DNA of 64,000 nucleotides, from positions 620,001-684,000 of the forward strand of contig CAVVGE010000007.1 of NCBI GenBank assembly GCA_963747735.1, written 5' to 3'. Below the pieces are notes generated by a model. The model was not told the origin of the DNA, did no database searches, and saw only the letters and a program-made list of their open reading frames with translations. The translations under genes and the position numbers were made by a program. Shown one piece after another: positions 8,673-16,927 of this stretch. Source of the stretch: AP-15 sp963747735 (GTDB lineage Bacteria > Pseudomonadota > Alphaproteobacteria > ATCC43930 > CGMCC-115725). Position 1 is the first letter of the stretch; each line of letters opens with the position of its first letter.

Positions 8673-9713
8673 CTACTCCGCCGCCAATCCCGCTTGCTCC
8701 GCGGCGATCAGGCGGTCGAGGCGGCGGCGCATCTGCATGCGCGTCGCGTCGGAGGCGATGTCGGTGAGGCCTCGTTCGCCGAATTCGCTGAGGCGCGCCT
8801 GCTGGGCCTCGACCATGACCCGGTCTTCGATAAAGGTGGGCGCGATCTCGCGATAGAGCTGCTCGGTCGCTTCGGGCTCGTTCTGGCGATAGCCGTTCGC
8901 CACCGACCAGAAATAAAAGCAGCTGGTCTCGGTTTCCGGGGTCAATCCGTGGAACAGGCGGAACTGAAAGCGGAAATCGTGCTTGTTCTCGTCGGTGCCG
9001 GCGCCGGCATCGGTCGCACCGGTCCATTGCAGGACGCTCGACGGCGCCACGAACTCGAATTCCTGGCAGCGGTCGACGCGCCCCGTGAAACCGGCCGCCT
9101 TGACATAGCTCGGCGGCGGCGGCGAATTCTTCATCCAGCGGGTGAACTTGACCCCGCTCGGCGTGCGCGTCGTCTTCATTTCGGCGGCGAAATGCTGCGC
9201 CGGGTTGCCGCCGACGGTCTTGGCGTGCAGATAGCCCAGATGGGTCAGATCCATCAAATTGTCGACCATCAGCATGTAATTGCCTTTGATCGGGTAGACG
9301 TCGTGCTTTTTCGGCCATTTGCCGGGATCGCTGTGATAGGGGAAATCGACGATCAGCACCGGGTCGGCCTTGGCCGGCTCACCCATCCACAGCCAGACGA
9401 GCTGGTCTTTCTCGACCGCGGGATAAGAGCGCACGCGGGCGCTCTCCGGGATCAGCTTTTGTCCCGGGACCTGGACGCAGCGCCCCGAGCGGTCGAAGAC
9501 AAGCCCGTGATAGCCGCATTGCAGCCCTTCTTCGACGAGCGTGCCCATGCCGAGCGGGGCGGCACGGTGACAACAGCGGTCGGTGAGCGCAGCGATCTGC
9601 CCCGCCCGGTCGCGAAACAGCACGATCGGCTCGTCGCAAATCCGTCGCGCCAACGGCGCGGCGCCGAGCTCGTCGGCCCAGGCGGCGATGTACCAGGCGT
9701 TGCGTAAAAACAT
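8673..9713 (-). CDS. Rieske [2Fe-2S] aromatic ring-hydroxylating / O-demethylase oxygenase (VanA-like)
   Basis: The 346-residue oxygenase component starts at ATG 9713 (MFLRNAWYIAAW), preceded by GAGGAG at good spacing; an in-frame ATG at 9749 is rejected because it lacks that site and the family begins with FLRNAWY. Rieske ligands are C47-x-H49 and C66-x2-H69. The mononuclear iron site is in DNLMDLTHLGYLH (D155, H158, H163). The size and motifs fit vanillate O-demethylase oxygenase and related phenoxy or aryl-ether demethylases. No dedicated reductase is adjacent, so electrons must come from elsewhere. With the transporter and amidohydrolase downstream it forms a probable aromatic-acid operon. 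Confidence 0.9.
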   Translation of the reverse strand: MFLRNAWYIAAWADELGAAPLARRICDEPIVLFRDRAGQIAALTDRCCHRAAPLGMGTLVEEGLQCGYHGLVFDRSGRCVQVPGQKLIPESARVRSYPAVEKDQLVWLWMGEPAKADPVLIVDFPYHSDPGKWPKKHDVYPIKGNYMLMVDNLMDLTHLGYLHAKTVGGNPAQHFAAEMKTTRTPSGVKFTRWMKNSPPPPSYVKAAGFTGRVDRCQEFEFVAPSSVLQWTGATDAGAGTDENKHDFRFQFRLFHGLTPETETSCFYFWSVANGYRQNEPEATEQLYREIAPTFIEDRVMVEAQQARLSEFGERGLTDIASDATRMQMRRRLDRLIAAEQAGLAAE

Positions 9714-9840
9714 CGGCGGCTCCTCGCGCAATGCAACGATCGTACCCATAAGCCGGCGCGATGAGAAGATGCCTCGGCTTGCGGTCGCGGGGACCCCTGG
9801 CTAACCTCATCCTTTCAACCCGCATCTTTGGAGACCGCCG

Positions 9841-10782
9841 ATGGCGCCGCGCCTCGGATACCTGTTGCCGACTCGCGAGGCGGTCATGCAGGACCGTCCC
9901 GAAACGGCGCCGCTGCTCGCGCTCGCCGAGCGCGCCGAAAGCCTCGGCTATGATTCGGTCTGGGTCGGTGATTCGCTGTTGTCGCGGCCGCGACACGACC
10001 CGCTGACCCTGCTCGCCGCGGTCGCCGCCCGCACCCGAAAGCCGCTGCTCGGCACCGCCGTCTTTCTGCCGGCGCTGCGCAACCCGGTGGTGCTGGCGCA
10101 GCAGGTGGCGACCCTCGACCGGATCAGCGAAGGCCGGCTCGTGCTCGGCGCCGGCATCGCCAGCGATGTGCCGAGCATCCGCGCCGAGTTTGTCGCCGCA
10201 GGCGTCCCGTTCGAAGGCCGGGTCGGGCGGATGATGGAGGGGCTGCGCCTCGCCCGCGCGCTGTGGACCGGCGAGCCGGTCGATTGGGACGGGCGCTGGA
10301 AGCTGGAGCGGAGCGTGCTCGGGCCGACGCCGCATCGGCCGAGCGGGCCGCCGATCTGGATGGCAGGCTCGGTGCGGCCGGCGCTGGAGCGCGCCGGGCG
10401 GTATTTCGACGGCTGGTTCGCCAACGAGGCCGACCTCGCTCGCTGGAGCGGCCAATTGGCCGAGCTGCGGCAGATCGTCCGCGACGCCGGGCGCGATCCC
10501 GCCCATTTCACCGCCGCGGTCTATGTGACCTTGGCGCTCGACGAGAATGCGGCGCGCGCCAACGCGAGGCTCGACGCGTTTCTCGAAAGCTATTATGGGC
10601 GGCCGGCGGCGGTCATGCGCAAGGCCCAGGGCTGCTACGCCGGCCCGGCGGCGGGGGCGGCGGCTTATCTGACCGGCTATGCCGATGCCGGCGCCGACCA
10701 TCTGATCGTGCGCTTTGCCGGCGGGCACGACAGCCATCTCGAAGCCGTCGCCGGGCTCCGCGCCGATCTCGGCTGGCGCTGA
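9841..10782 (+). CDS. Luciferase-like (LLM class) flavin-dependent oxidoreductase
   Basis: 313-residue (beta/alpha)8 flavoprotein of the bacterial-luciferase superfamily. Visible signatures are ERAESLGYDSVWVGDS near the N-terminus, LDRISEGRLVLGAGI at about 95-110, and PPIWMAGSVRPALERAGRYF in the middle. Members use FMN or F420; the cofactor cannot be settled here. It is divergent from the Rieske oxygenase and may share its control region (9714-9840). The start is ATG at 9841. Confidence 0.88.
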   Translation: MAPRLGYLLPTREAVMQDRPETAPLLALAERAESLGYDSVWVGDSLLSRPRHDPLTLLAAVAARTRKPLLGTAVFLPALRNPVVLAQQVATLDRISEGRLVLGAGIASDVPSIRAEFVAAGVPFEGRVGRMMEGLRLARALWTGEPVDWDGRWKLERSVLGPTPHRPSGPPIWMAGSVRPALERAGRYFDGWFANEADLARWSGQLAELRQIVRDAGRDPAHFTAAVYVTLALDENAARANARLDAFLESYYGRPAAVMRKAQGCYAGPAAGAAAYLTGYADAGADHLIVRFAGGHDSHLEAVAGLRADLGWR

Positions 10783-10799
10783 CCAACGGGGGATCGGTT

Positions 10800-11327
10800 A
10801 TGAAGGCTCTGGTTTTCGTGGTTTCGTTGCTGGCCCTGATCCTGCCGACGGGACCGATGCCGGCGGCATTTGGCCAGCAGCCGAGCCAGGCGCAGATCGG
10901 CGCCGTGCGCCAGAACTGCCCCGCCGATTACCAGAAATACTGCGCGAGCGTGCCGGCGGGCGGTCAGGCCTCGCTCGCCTGCTTGCAGCAGAACGCCGCG
11001 AATTTGTCGGCGCCGTGCCGGCAGGCCGTGAGCGCGCTCGGCGGCGGCACCTCGGGGAGCACCGCTGCGCAACCGGCTGCACCCTCCGCCGCGGCGCCGG
11101 CCGCGCAGCAGCCCGCAGCTGCCGCCCCGGCGCCAGCGCCCGCAGCACCGATGTCGCCGCGCCAGCAGGTGGCGCTGCTGCGCCAGGCCTGCGGCTATGA
11201 TTACCGCCGGTTTTGCCGCGGCGTGCCGTTCGGCAGTGGCCGCGTCGCATCATGCCTCGAAGGCAACGCCGACCGGCTTACGCCAAATTGCGGCCGGGCC
11301 TTGGCCTCGCTGCGCCAGGCCCGATAG
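10800..11327 (+). CDS. Secreted protein with two cysteine-rich repeats
   Basis: 175 residues with an N-terminal signal peptide (hydrophobic core VFVVSLLALILP, likely cut after AFG or AFGQQ). Two repeats of about 45 residues share a four-Cys pattern: the first runs from QNCPADYQKYC to APCRQAV, the second from QACGYDYRRFC to PNCGRAL. They are separated by a long Ala/Pro/Gln linker (about residues 82-125). The pattern resembles the Cys-rich GLG1 (Golgi glycoprotein 1) repeat, PF00839, seen in exported proteobacterial proteins of unknown function. It starts 18 bases after the luciferase-like gene, so it may be co-transcribed. Confidence 0.8.
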   Translation: MKALVFVVSLLALILPTGPMPAAFGQQPSQAQIGAVRQNCPADYQKYCASVPAGGQASLACLQQNAANLSAPCRQAVSALGGGTSGSTAAQPAAPSAAAPAAQQPAAAAPAPAPAAPMSPRQQVALLRQACGYDYRRFCRGVPFGSGRVASCLEGNADRLTPNCGRALASLRQAR

Positions 11328-11340
11328 GGCAACGGCCCGG

Positions 11341-11697
11341 TCAGCGGCGGAAGACCAGCTGCAGGCGGTGGCCGTCGGGGTCGCGAAAATAGATGCAGTG
11401 GTCGTCCCCCGGCCGGCCGCCGACGGCGACACCATGCCCTTCGAGCTCGGTCTTGAGGCTTTCGTAGGTGCCCGATGCGACGTTCAGGGCGAGGTGGTTG
11501 AGGTCGTTGCCGGCCGTCACCGGGGCGTCGCCGCGTTTTTTGAACAGCGCCACACCCTGGTTGCCGGCGTGCAGAAACACCTGCCCGTCTTCCTCGCGAT
11601 AGGCGCTCATGCCCAAAATTCCGGTGTAGAACGCTTTCGATCGCGCCACATCCTCGACCTGCAGCACGATATGGTCGATCCCGCTCGCCTCGATCAT
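11341..11697 (-). CDS. VOC-family (glyoxalase/bleomycin-resistance fold) protein
   Basis: A 118-residue single VOC domain starts at ATG 11697 (MIEASGIDHIVLQVEDV), with GAGGAGG 8-9 bases upstream; a longer in-frame start at 11730 is less likely. Metal-ligand candidates are the His in GIDHIVLQV, NHLALNV and a C-terminal Glu position that is replaced here by Gln in GHRLQLVFRR. Related proteins are dioxygenases or glyoxalase-like enzymes. It converges on the Cys-rich gene, with only 13 bases between the two stop codons. Confidence 0.85.
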   Translation of the reverse strand: MIEASGIDHIVLQVEDVARSKAFYTGILGMSAYREEDGQVFLHAGNQGVALFKKRGDAPVTAGNDLNHLALNVASGTYESLKTELEGHGVAVGGRPGDDHCIYFRDPDGHRLQLVFRR

Positions 11698-11832
11698 CGC
11701 TGCCTCCTCGGCGGTCGCCGGCAGCAGCATCGCGCCTCCTTCGCACGCTTGTCCAGCCGCGGCGACGATTGCGGTCGAGAGATGAGGCGGTTAGGTTAGG
11801 ACGATACTTGCGAGCGACACGACGGTGCGGAA

Positions 11833-12168
11833 ATGCTGCGATTTCGCGTTTTCTTTGGCGCGGCGATCTGGGGCGCGGCGATCTGGGGCGCGGCGATCTG
11901 GCTCGCGACAGCAGCCGCCGCAAGCCCCGCCCAATATGCGCAAAATTTCCCGCCGCGCGGCTTTCCCCCGCCGGGCAATTCGCGACCACCCTGCCATGCG
12001 GTGACGCCAGGGCCGTTCTCGGGCGCCGCGCGCGGTGCGGCCGGTGGCGCATTGCTCGGGGCGATCGGCGGCAATGCCGGACGGGGTGCTGCGATCGGCG
12101 CCGCTGTCGGCGGGGTCGGCGGGGCCATCCGGCGCGGCTCGGCGCGCAGCGCGGGCGCCTGCTATTGA
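11833..12168 (+). CDS. Small envelope protein with glycine-zipper segment
   Basis: 111 residues. The N-terminal signal peptide contains three exact copies of GAAIW. A Pro-rich stretch with a single Cys follows, and then a Gly-zipper (GAARGAAGGALLGAIGG, GRGAAIGAAVGGVGGAIR; about 62-100) of the kind found in outer-membrane-associated small proteins. The start is ATG at 11833, the first in frame; no strong ribosome site is evident. Function unknown. Confidence 0.65.
   Translation: MLRFRVFFGAAIWGAAIWGAAIWLATAAAASPAQYAQNFPPRGFPPPGNSRPPCHAVTPGPFSGAARGAAGGALLGAIGGNAGRGAAIGAAVGGVGGAIRRGSARSAGACY
11857..11901 (+). repeat. Three exact tandem copies of a 15-bp unit inside a signal-peptide sequence
   Basis: GGCGCGGCGATCTGG is repeated three times without mismatch, coding for GAAIW three times in the signal peptide of the Gly-zipper protein. 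The copies are too similar to be old and point to recent slippage. Confidence 0.9.
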
Positions 12169-12204
12169 CGGCCGTGCCGCCGCGGCGGCATTGCGGGGAG
12201 TGAA

Positions 12205-12587
12205 ATGAAGACCAAATTTATCGTCCTGCCGGCGCTGTGCTGGCTCGCTGCCTGCGCCCAGCCGTCGTCCGAGCCACCCTCCGGCCCGCCGCCGGCACCA
12301 CCTCCGGCGCCGCCGCATCGCCGCCGCCTTCGCCCGCGCAGATGGCGCCCGGTCGTTGGGACGTCGAATGGGTGCGGTGCTCCGACCTGCTGGCCGCATC
12401 GGATGACGACCGCGCCGCGGCGGCGATGTTCTATTATGGCTATCTTGCGGCCAAAGCCGGTATCCGCGTCATCGATGTCAGCCGGATCGACGGCAACATC
12501 AGCAAAGTCATGCACCAATGCGAGGCGACACCCGATATGACCGTGCCGCAGGCGTTCCGCACCGCGCTGCGGCCAGCTGCCCGTTGA
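12205..12587 (+). pseudogene. HdeA-like lipoprotein, split by a frameshift in its proline-rich linker
   Basis: The first frame (ATG 12205) gives a lipoprotein signal MKTKFIVLPALCWLAACAQP, lipobox LAAC, and a Pro-rich linker. A second frame ending at 12587 gives an HdeA/HdeB-type domain with RWDVEWVRCSDLL, an Ala-rich helix and a second Cys in VMHQCEATPDMTV; the two Cys match the disulfide of the acid-stress chaperone family. The frames meet within the GC-rich Pro/Ala codons at about 12285-12330. One base gained or lost would restore a protein of about 127 residues. It may be a real mutation or a sequencing error. Confidence 0.65.
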
Positions 12588-12613
12588 GACGAACCATGAC
12601 ATTGGGGGGATTG

Positions 12614-13408
12614 ATGAAACTCCGACACTTGGCGATCGTCGCCGCGTTTCTGGCGACCGGGATCTGCAGCGCCGCCGTGCCGACGACCCCGGTGCGGGCC
12701 GCCGCGCAAAAACCACCGGCAATCAGCCCGGAGGCGCGCGCCGCCATCGACCGTCTGGGCCAGACCCTGGCGTCACAGCAATTTTCGTTTCGGGTGCAGA
12801 CCATCCGGGTCTACGCCGACGCGAGCGGCCAGCCGCTCCATATCTATCACGATTCCGAAATCACGGTGCGCCGGCCCGACCGGCTTCTGGCGACCCGGAC
12901 CGGCGACGACGGGGCGAGCAAGATCTTCTATGACGGCAAGACGCTCGTCGTCTATATCGCCGACGCCAACAAATACGCGAGCATCCCTGTGCCGGGCACG
13001 ATCATGGGGATGCTGAAAGAGGCGACGGGCCGCTTTGGCGTCGATTTTCCGCTCGCCGATTTTCTGACCGACGAACCGGCCAAGGCGATCTTGAGCGGGG
13101 TTACGACGGGCCGCGTCGTCAATACCGTGACGATCGACGGCACCCCGTGCCTGCATTTGTTCTTTTCGCAGCCGCCGGGCATCGAGCTCGAGCTCTGGCT
13201 GGAAAAGAACGACAAGGCGCTGCCGCGCCGGCTGATCGTGACCTATCGGTCGCTGCCCGGCGAGCCGAGCTTTATCGCCGGCTTCTCGAAATGGGATTTT
13301 TCGGTCCACCCGACCGACGCCGAATTCGTCTTTCAGCCGCCGGCGGGAGCGACGCAGATCGCCCTGAAGCCGCCGGCACCCCCCAAGGCGAAGAAAGGTA
13401 AGCCATGA
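12614..13408 (+). CDS. DUF2092 periplasmic protein
   Basis: 264 residues from ATG 12614 (MKLRHLAIVAAFLATG), preceded by GGGGGA; a second in-frame ATG at 12596 lacks a ribosome site. It has a signal peptide, then a domain of the DUF2092 family (PF09865, LolA/LppX-like fold), visible as RQ-poor antiparallel strands around YHDSEITVRRPDRLLA, FYDGKTLVVYIADANKYASI and LFFSQPPGIELELWL. The C-terminus is Pro/Lys-rich. Its stop overlaps the start of the next gene (ATGA), so the two are translationally coupled. A role in binding lipids or another hydrophobic ligand is only inferred from the fold. Confidence 0.85.
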   Translation: MKLRHLAIVAAFLATGICSAAVPTTPVRAAAQKPPAISPEARAAIDRLGQTLASQQFSFRVQTIRVYADASGQPLHIYHDSEITVRRPDRLLATRTGDDGASKIFYDGKTLVVYIADANKYASIPVPGTIMGMLKEATGRFGVDFPLADFLTDEPAKAILSGVTTGRVVNTVTIDGTPCLHLFFSQPPGIELELWLEKNDKALPRRLIVTYRSLPGEPSFIAGFSKWDFSVHPTDAEFVFQPPAGATQIALKPPAPPKAKKGKP

Positions 13409-13827
13409 ACCGAAGCGCGATCATTCTGCTGAGCGCCGCGCTGGCGCTGTCGGCCGCCTCCGAGGCCTTTGCCTGGGGCTCGGTCCACGGCCCCAACGGC
13501 GGTGCCGCCTATCGCGGCCCGATGGGCGGGGCTGCCGTGCGCGGTCCTAATGGTGGCGCCGCGGTGCGCGGTCCCTATGGCGGAGCGGCCGCTCGCGGCC
13601 CGAATGGCGGAACCGCCTATCGCGGCGGCTACGGCGGCTATCACGGCGGCTACTATGGTGGGACGGCCTATCGCGGCGGCTATTACGGCGGCGCCGGGGT
13701 GGCGGCGGGAGTGGCCGTGGGTGCGGCAGTCGGCACCGCCGCCGCCGCCTCGGCCTATTCCACGCCCTACTACTATCCCTCGCCCTATTACTGCGCACCC
13801 GGCTACAACTGCCCGCCGCCTTATTAG
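13405..13827 (+). CDS. Secreted glycine-rich repeat protein coupled to DUF2092
   Basis: 140 residues with a signal peptide (cut after ASEAFA). Five tandem 9-residue units G-P-x-G-G-[AT]-A-x-R follow (about 29-73), then a Gly/Tyr-rich stretch, an Ala/Val/Gly hydrophobic segment (about 95-115) and a Tyr/Pro-rich end with two Cys (YYCAPGYNCPPPY). It starts inside the stop of the DUF2092 gene. The repeated, flexible composition suggests a surface or matrix protein; no function is known to me. Confidence 0.8.
   Translation: MNRSAIILLSAALALSAASEAFAWGSVHGPNGGAAYRGPMGGAAVRGPNGGAAVRGPYGGAAARGPNGGTAYRGGYGGYHGGYYGGTAYRGGYYGGAGVAAGVAVGAAVGTAAAASAYSTPYYYPSPYYCAPGYNCPPPY
13489..13623 (+). repeat. Five 27-bp in-frame repeats (GPxGGxAxR)
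   Basis: Five adjacent 27-bp units encode the 9-residue repeat of the Gly-rich secreted protein. The units differ mostly at third positions and at residues 3, 6 and 8, so they are older than the exact 15-bp repeats nearby. Confidence 0.9.
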
Positions 13828-13860
13828 CGATCCGTTCGGACGGTTCTGCACCATCGCCTT

Positions 13861-13938
13861 GTAGGATGGGTTGAGCGCCGCGAAACCCATATGGGACGGG
13901 CCGTTGCGACGGGTTTCGCGAGTCTCAACCCATCCTAC
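13861..13938. repeat. Palindromic intergenic element, copy 1 (GTAGGATGGG ... CCCATCCTAC)
   Basis: A 78-bp imperfect palindrome: GTAGGATGGGTTGAG at the left pairs with CTCAACCCATCCTAC at the right, with inner arms CGCGAAACCC / GGGTTTCGCG. A diverged second copy is at 35620-35701. This is the widespread REP-like 'GTAGGATGGGTTGAG' element of Proteobacteria. Confidence 0.85.
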
Positions 13939-13989
13939 GTGTCCAACTCGGCGGTGGGAGGACAGAGCTCGAACCTTTGCGGGAAGATC

Positions 13990-14103
13990 ATGCGAAAGAT
14001 TGCGACACTTCGGTTGGCAGGGTTCTTGACGGTTTTGGCGACCCCAGTCGCATTGGCGCAGTCGGGCGCCACGACGAGCTACTCCGTGACCGGCAGAATT
14101 TGA
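13990..14103 (+). CDS. Possible 37-residue exported peptide or gene remnant
   Basis: ATG 13990 opens a frame that is almost entirely a signal peptide (MRKIATLRLAGFLTVLATPV, cleavage likely after ALAQ), leaving only about a dozen mature residues, SGATTSYSVTGRI. The start is preceded by GCGGGAAG. It may be a very small secreted peptide or the 5' remnant of a deleted gene. Nothing downstream continues it. Confidence 0.3.
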   Translation: MRKIATLRLAGFLTVLATPVALAQSGATTSYSVTGRI

Positions 14104-14180
14104 CGCGGCGCTTTGAGAGTCGCTGGCAAAACTGCTGTCGCCGCAGATCTTCGCCACCCGGCGGCCTTCAACAACAGCGC

Positions 14181-15161
14181 ATGAAAGCGGTTTCGATTGC
14201 GGCGGCGGTCGCCGGGGTGGCGGCGATGGCGGTGCTGGTCGCCGTCTTTGGCGCCGGTGCCGTAGCGCGCTCCTTGCTCGCCCTCGGCTGGGCCGGGTTT
14301 GCGCTGATCTGCCTGATCCAGCTCGTGCTGATCGCGGTGATGGGGGTTGCCTGGCGCGGGCTGGTGGCGGGGCCGGTGGCGATATGGGTGTTCCCGTGGG
14401 CGCGCCTGGTGCGCGACGCCGGCTCGGAGGTCTTGCCGCTGTCGCCGATCGGCGGCTCGGTCCTCGGCGCGCGCGCGGCGATGCTCGCCGGGGTTTCGGG
14501 CGCGACCGCAGCGGCCAGCACGATCGTCGATCTCACGCTCGAATTGCTCTCGAAGCTCGCCTACACCGCTCTCGGCCTCTTGTGGCTCCTCCACCTGCGG
14601 CCGCACTCGCCATTTGCCTTGCCGGTCGCGATCGGGCTCGCCGTGGCCGGCTCGGTGGCGGCGGGGTTTCTCTTGGCGCAGCGGCGCGGCGCGCATTTCG
14701 CCGGCCGGATCGCCGCCCGGCTCGGCCGCGGCTGGGCCGAGCGCACCGCCGCGGGTGCGGCGGCTTTGCACGAGGCCCTCGACGTCATCTATCGCCGGCG
14801 CAGCGCTGTGTGGCGCGGATTTTTGCTGCATCTCGGCTGCTGGGTCGGCGGTGTTGCCGAGGCATGGATCGTGCTCCGGCTGATCGGTGCGCCGCTGCCG
14901 TTCGGCTCGGTGCTGGTCGTCGAGAGCCTGGTCTATGCCGTTCGTACGGTTGCGGTGGTGATACCCAATGCCGTCGGCGTGCAGGAAGGCGCCTATATTC
15001 TGTTCGGCGCCGTGTTCGGCTTGACGCCGCAGACCGCCCTCGCCCTGTCGCTGGTCAAGCGCGCGCGCGATTTGGCGATCGGATTGCCGGCGATCGGCGT
15101 CTGGCAGGCGGTCGAGAGCGGGCGATTATGGCGACGTGCGGCGGTGCGGAGGAAATCATGA
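14181..15161 (+). CDS. HpnL-like / LPG-synthase transmembrane domain protein
   Basis: 326-residue polytopic membrane protein of the lysylphosphatidylglycerol-synthase TM family (PF03706, UPF0104), from ATG 14181. Helices and conserved stretches seen are VAVFGAGAVARSLLALGW, LPLSPIGGSVLGARAAMLAG, and the C-terminal VVIPNAVGVQEGAYILFGAVFGL, which is typical of HpnL/MprF-type flippase domains. HpnL occurs in hopanoid clusters, but no other hopanoid gene is here, so lipid translocation is a general inference. Its stop overlaps the start of the histidine phosphatase gene (ATGA). Confidence 0.8.
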   Translation: MKAVSIAAAVAGVAAMAVLVAVFGAGAVARSLLALGWAGFALICLIQLVLIAVMGVAWRGLVAGPVAIWVFPWARLVRDAGSEVLPLSPIGGSVLGARAAMLAGVSGATAAASTIVDLTLELLSKLAYTALGLLWLLHLRPHSPFALPVAIGLAVAGSVAAGFLLAQRRGAHFAGRIAARLGRGWAERTAAGAAALHEALDVIYRRRSAVWRGFLLHLGCWVGGVAEAWIVLRLIGAPLPFGSVLVVESLVYAVRTVAVVIPNAVGVQEGAYILFGAVFGLTPQTALALSLVKRARDLAIGLPAIGVWQAVESGRLWRRAAVRRKS

Positions 15162-15751
15162 GCGACCCCCTACCGGTTATTTATCTTGCCCGCCACGGCG
15201 AGACCGCCTGGAGCCTTTCGGGCCAGCATACCGGGCGCACCGACCTGGCTTTGACCCCGCATGGCGAAGACGCTGCCCGCGCGCTCGGCGAACGGCTGCG
15301 CGGGCGCAGCTTTGCCAAGGTCCTGATGAGCCCGTCGCAGCGCGCGCGGCGGACCTGCGACCTCGCCGGCTTTGGCGGCGGGGCCGAGACCGAGCCCGAC
15401 CTCGCCGAATGGGATTACGGCGACTATGAAGGCCGGCGCACCGTCGAAATCCACGCCGAGCGCCCGGATTGGCAATTGTTCCGCGACGGCTGCCCCGGCG
15501 GCGAGACGGCGGCCCAAATCGGCGCGCGGGCGGATCGCGTGATCACCCGCATCCGGGCGGTCGGGGCCGATGTGCTGGCGGTGTCGAGCGCCCACATCCT
15601 GCGGGTGCTGGGGGCGCGCTGGCTCGGGCTCGAACCGGAGGGCGGGCGGCTTTTGCTGCTCGGCACGGCGAGCCTCAGCCTCCTCGGCTACGAGCACAAC
15701 CTCGCCGAGCCGGCGATCCGGCTATGGAACGACACCGGCCCCGCCGGCTAG
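15158..15751 (+). CDS. Histidine phosphatase (phosphoglycerate-mutase-like)
   Basis: 197 residues from ATG 15158, overlapping the previous stop, with GGAGG upstream. The phosphohistidine motif is YLARHGETAWSLSG (catalytic RHGE). Other catalytic residues are SPSQRARRT, the acid in LAEWDYGDYEG and VSSAHILRVL. The domain is a cytoplasmic phosphatase of broad type (alpha-ribazole phosphatase or phosphoglycerate mutase-like). Coupling to the HpnL-like gene hints that both act in lipid metabolism, but the substrate is unknown. Confidence 0.9.
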   Translation: MSDPLPVIYLARHGETAWSLSGQHTGRTDLALTPHGEDAARALGERLRGRSFAKVLMSPSQRARRTCDLAGFGGGAETEPDLAEWDYGDYEGRRTVEIHAERPDWQLFRDGCPGGETAAQIGARADRVITRIRAVGADVLAVSSAHILRVLGARWLGLEPEGGRLLLLGTASLSLLGYEHNLAEPAIRLWNDTGPAG

Positions 15752-15832
15752 CCCCTCCTCCCAGCCGTTGCCTTGCCCCATCGAATTCGACATTGTCGCG
15801 CCGCCGCCACCGGCGGAGCATGAGGGCGGAAC

Positions 15833-16927
15833 ATGGCGAGCGGCGGGCGGCGGTTGTTTTCTGCGGTTGTGGTTCTCGCTGCTGCGCTGGCGCTGACCGG
15901 CTGCGGCAAGGAGGAGAAGGCTGCGGCGCCGCAAATCCGGCCGGTGCGAACGGTGACCGTCGAGCCGCGCGAGTTGGGCGAGACATTGTCGCTGACCGGC
16001 GAAATTCAGCCGCGCTACCAGGCCGATCTCGGCTTTCGCGTCGGCGGCAAGATCCTGGAGCGGCCAGTCGATGTCGGCACGCAAGTCAAGAAGGGCGAGC
16101 TGCTCGCCCGGCTCGACCCGCAGCAATACCGCCAGGATTTCGAGGTGGCCAAGGCCGAGGTGGCCAAGGCCGATGCCGAAGTCAGCCGCAGCCAGGCCCA
16201 GGAATCCCGGCAGCGTCAGCTTTTGAAAAATGGCCACACGACGCAGGTCAACTACGATCAGGCGCTAAAGACCTTCAAGACGGCTGAGGCGCAGGCCAAC
16301 GCGGTACGCGCAAAGCAGGTTCAGGCCAGTGAAAATCTCGGCTACACCGACCTCGAGGCAGATGCCGAGGGGGTCATTTCCGCGATCGGCGCCGAGCCCG
16401 GGCAGGTGGTCAGCGCCGGGCAGATGGTCGTCCGGCTGGCGCAGCCGGGGGAGCGCGAGGCGGTGTTCAACGTCGCCGAAGCGGCGTTCAAAAACCCGCA
16501 GAAGGACCCGACCGTCGCGGTCAGGCTGGTCAGCGATCCCGAGATCAAGACCGAAGGCAAGGTCCGCTATGTTTCGCCGCAGGCGGACCCCACGACCCGC
16601 ACCTTTACAGTCCGGGTTTCGCTGCCCGATGCACCGCCGCAAATGCGGCTCGGCGCCAATGTCGTCGGCACCGTCACCGTGGCCCAGGCGCCGGCCATCA
16701 CGCTCCCGGGCACGGCGCTCTTCGACAAGGGCGGCAAGCCGGCGGTGTGGCTCGTCGGCGCCGACCACACGGTCCAGCTGAAGCCGATCACGGTGGCGCG
16801 CTATCAGGACAATTCGGTCGTCGTCGGCTCCGGGCTGACACCAGGCGAGATCGTCGTCACCGCCGGCGTGCAAAAGCTGGTTCCCGGCGAAAAAGTGCGG
16901 CTGATCGCGGCAAGCACCGCACAATGA
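15833..16927 (+). CDS. RND efflux periplasmic adaptor (membrane-fusion) lipoprotein
   Basis: 364 residues with a lipoprotein signal (lipobox LTGC, Cys at about 23). It has an AcrA/MexE-like barrel-sandwich hybrid (GGKILERPVDVGTQVKKGEL and EADAEGVISAIGAEPGQVV), a coiled-coil hairpin between (about 95-160, Ala/Glu/Lys/Gln-rich), and a beta-barrel and membrane-proximal domain to the end. It connects the inner-membrane pump with an outer-membrane channel, which is not encoded here. The stop overlaps the pump gene start (ATGA). Confidence 0.93.
   Translation: MASGGRRLFSAVVVLAAALALTGCGKEEKAAAPQIRPVRTVTVEPRELGETLSLTGEIQPRYQADLGFRVGGKILERPVDVGTQVKKGELLARLDPQQYRQDFEVAKAEVAKADAEVSRSQAQESRQRQLLKNGHTTQVNYDQALKTFKTAEAQANAVRAKQVQASENLGYTDLEADAEGVISAIGAEPGQVVSAGQMVVRLAQPGEREAVFNVAEAAFKNPQKDPTVAVRLVSDPEIKTEGKVRYVSPQADPTTRTFTVRVSLPDAPPQMRLGANVVGTVTVAQAPAITLPGTALFDKGGKPAVWLVGADHTVQLKPITVARYQDNSVVVGSGLTPGEIVVTAGVQKLVPGEKVRLIAASTAQ

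Noticed and set aside
13489..13623. Possible CRISPR-like array
   Set aside because: The units are directly adjacent without spacers and encode an in-frame 9-residue protein repeat.
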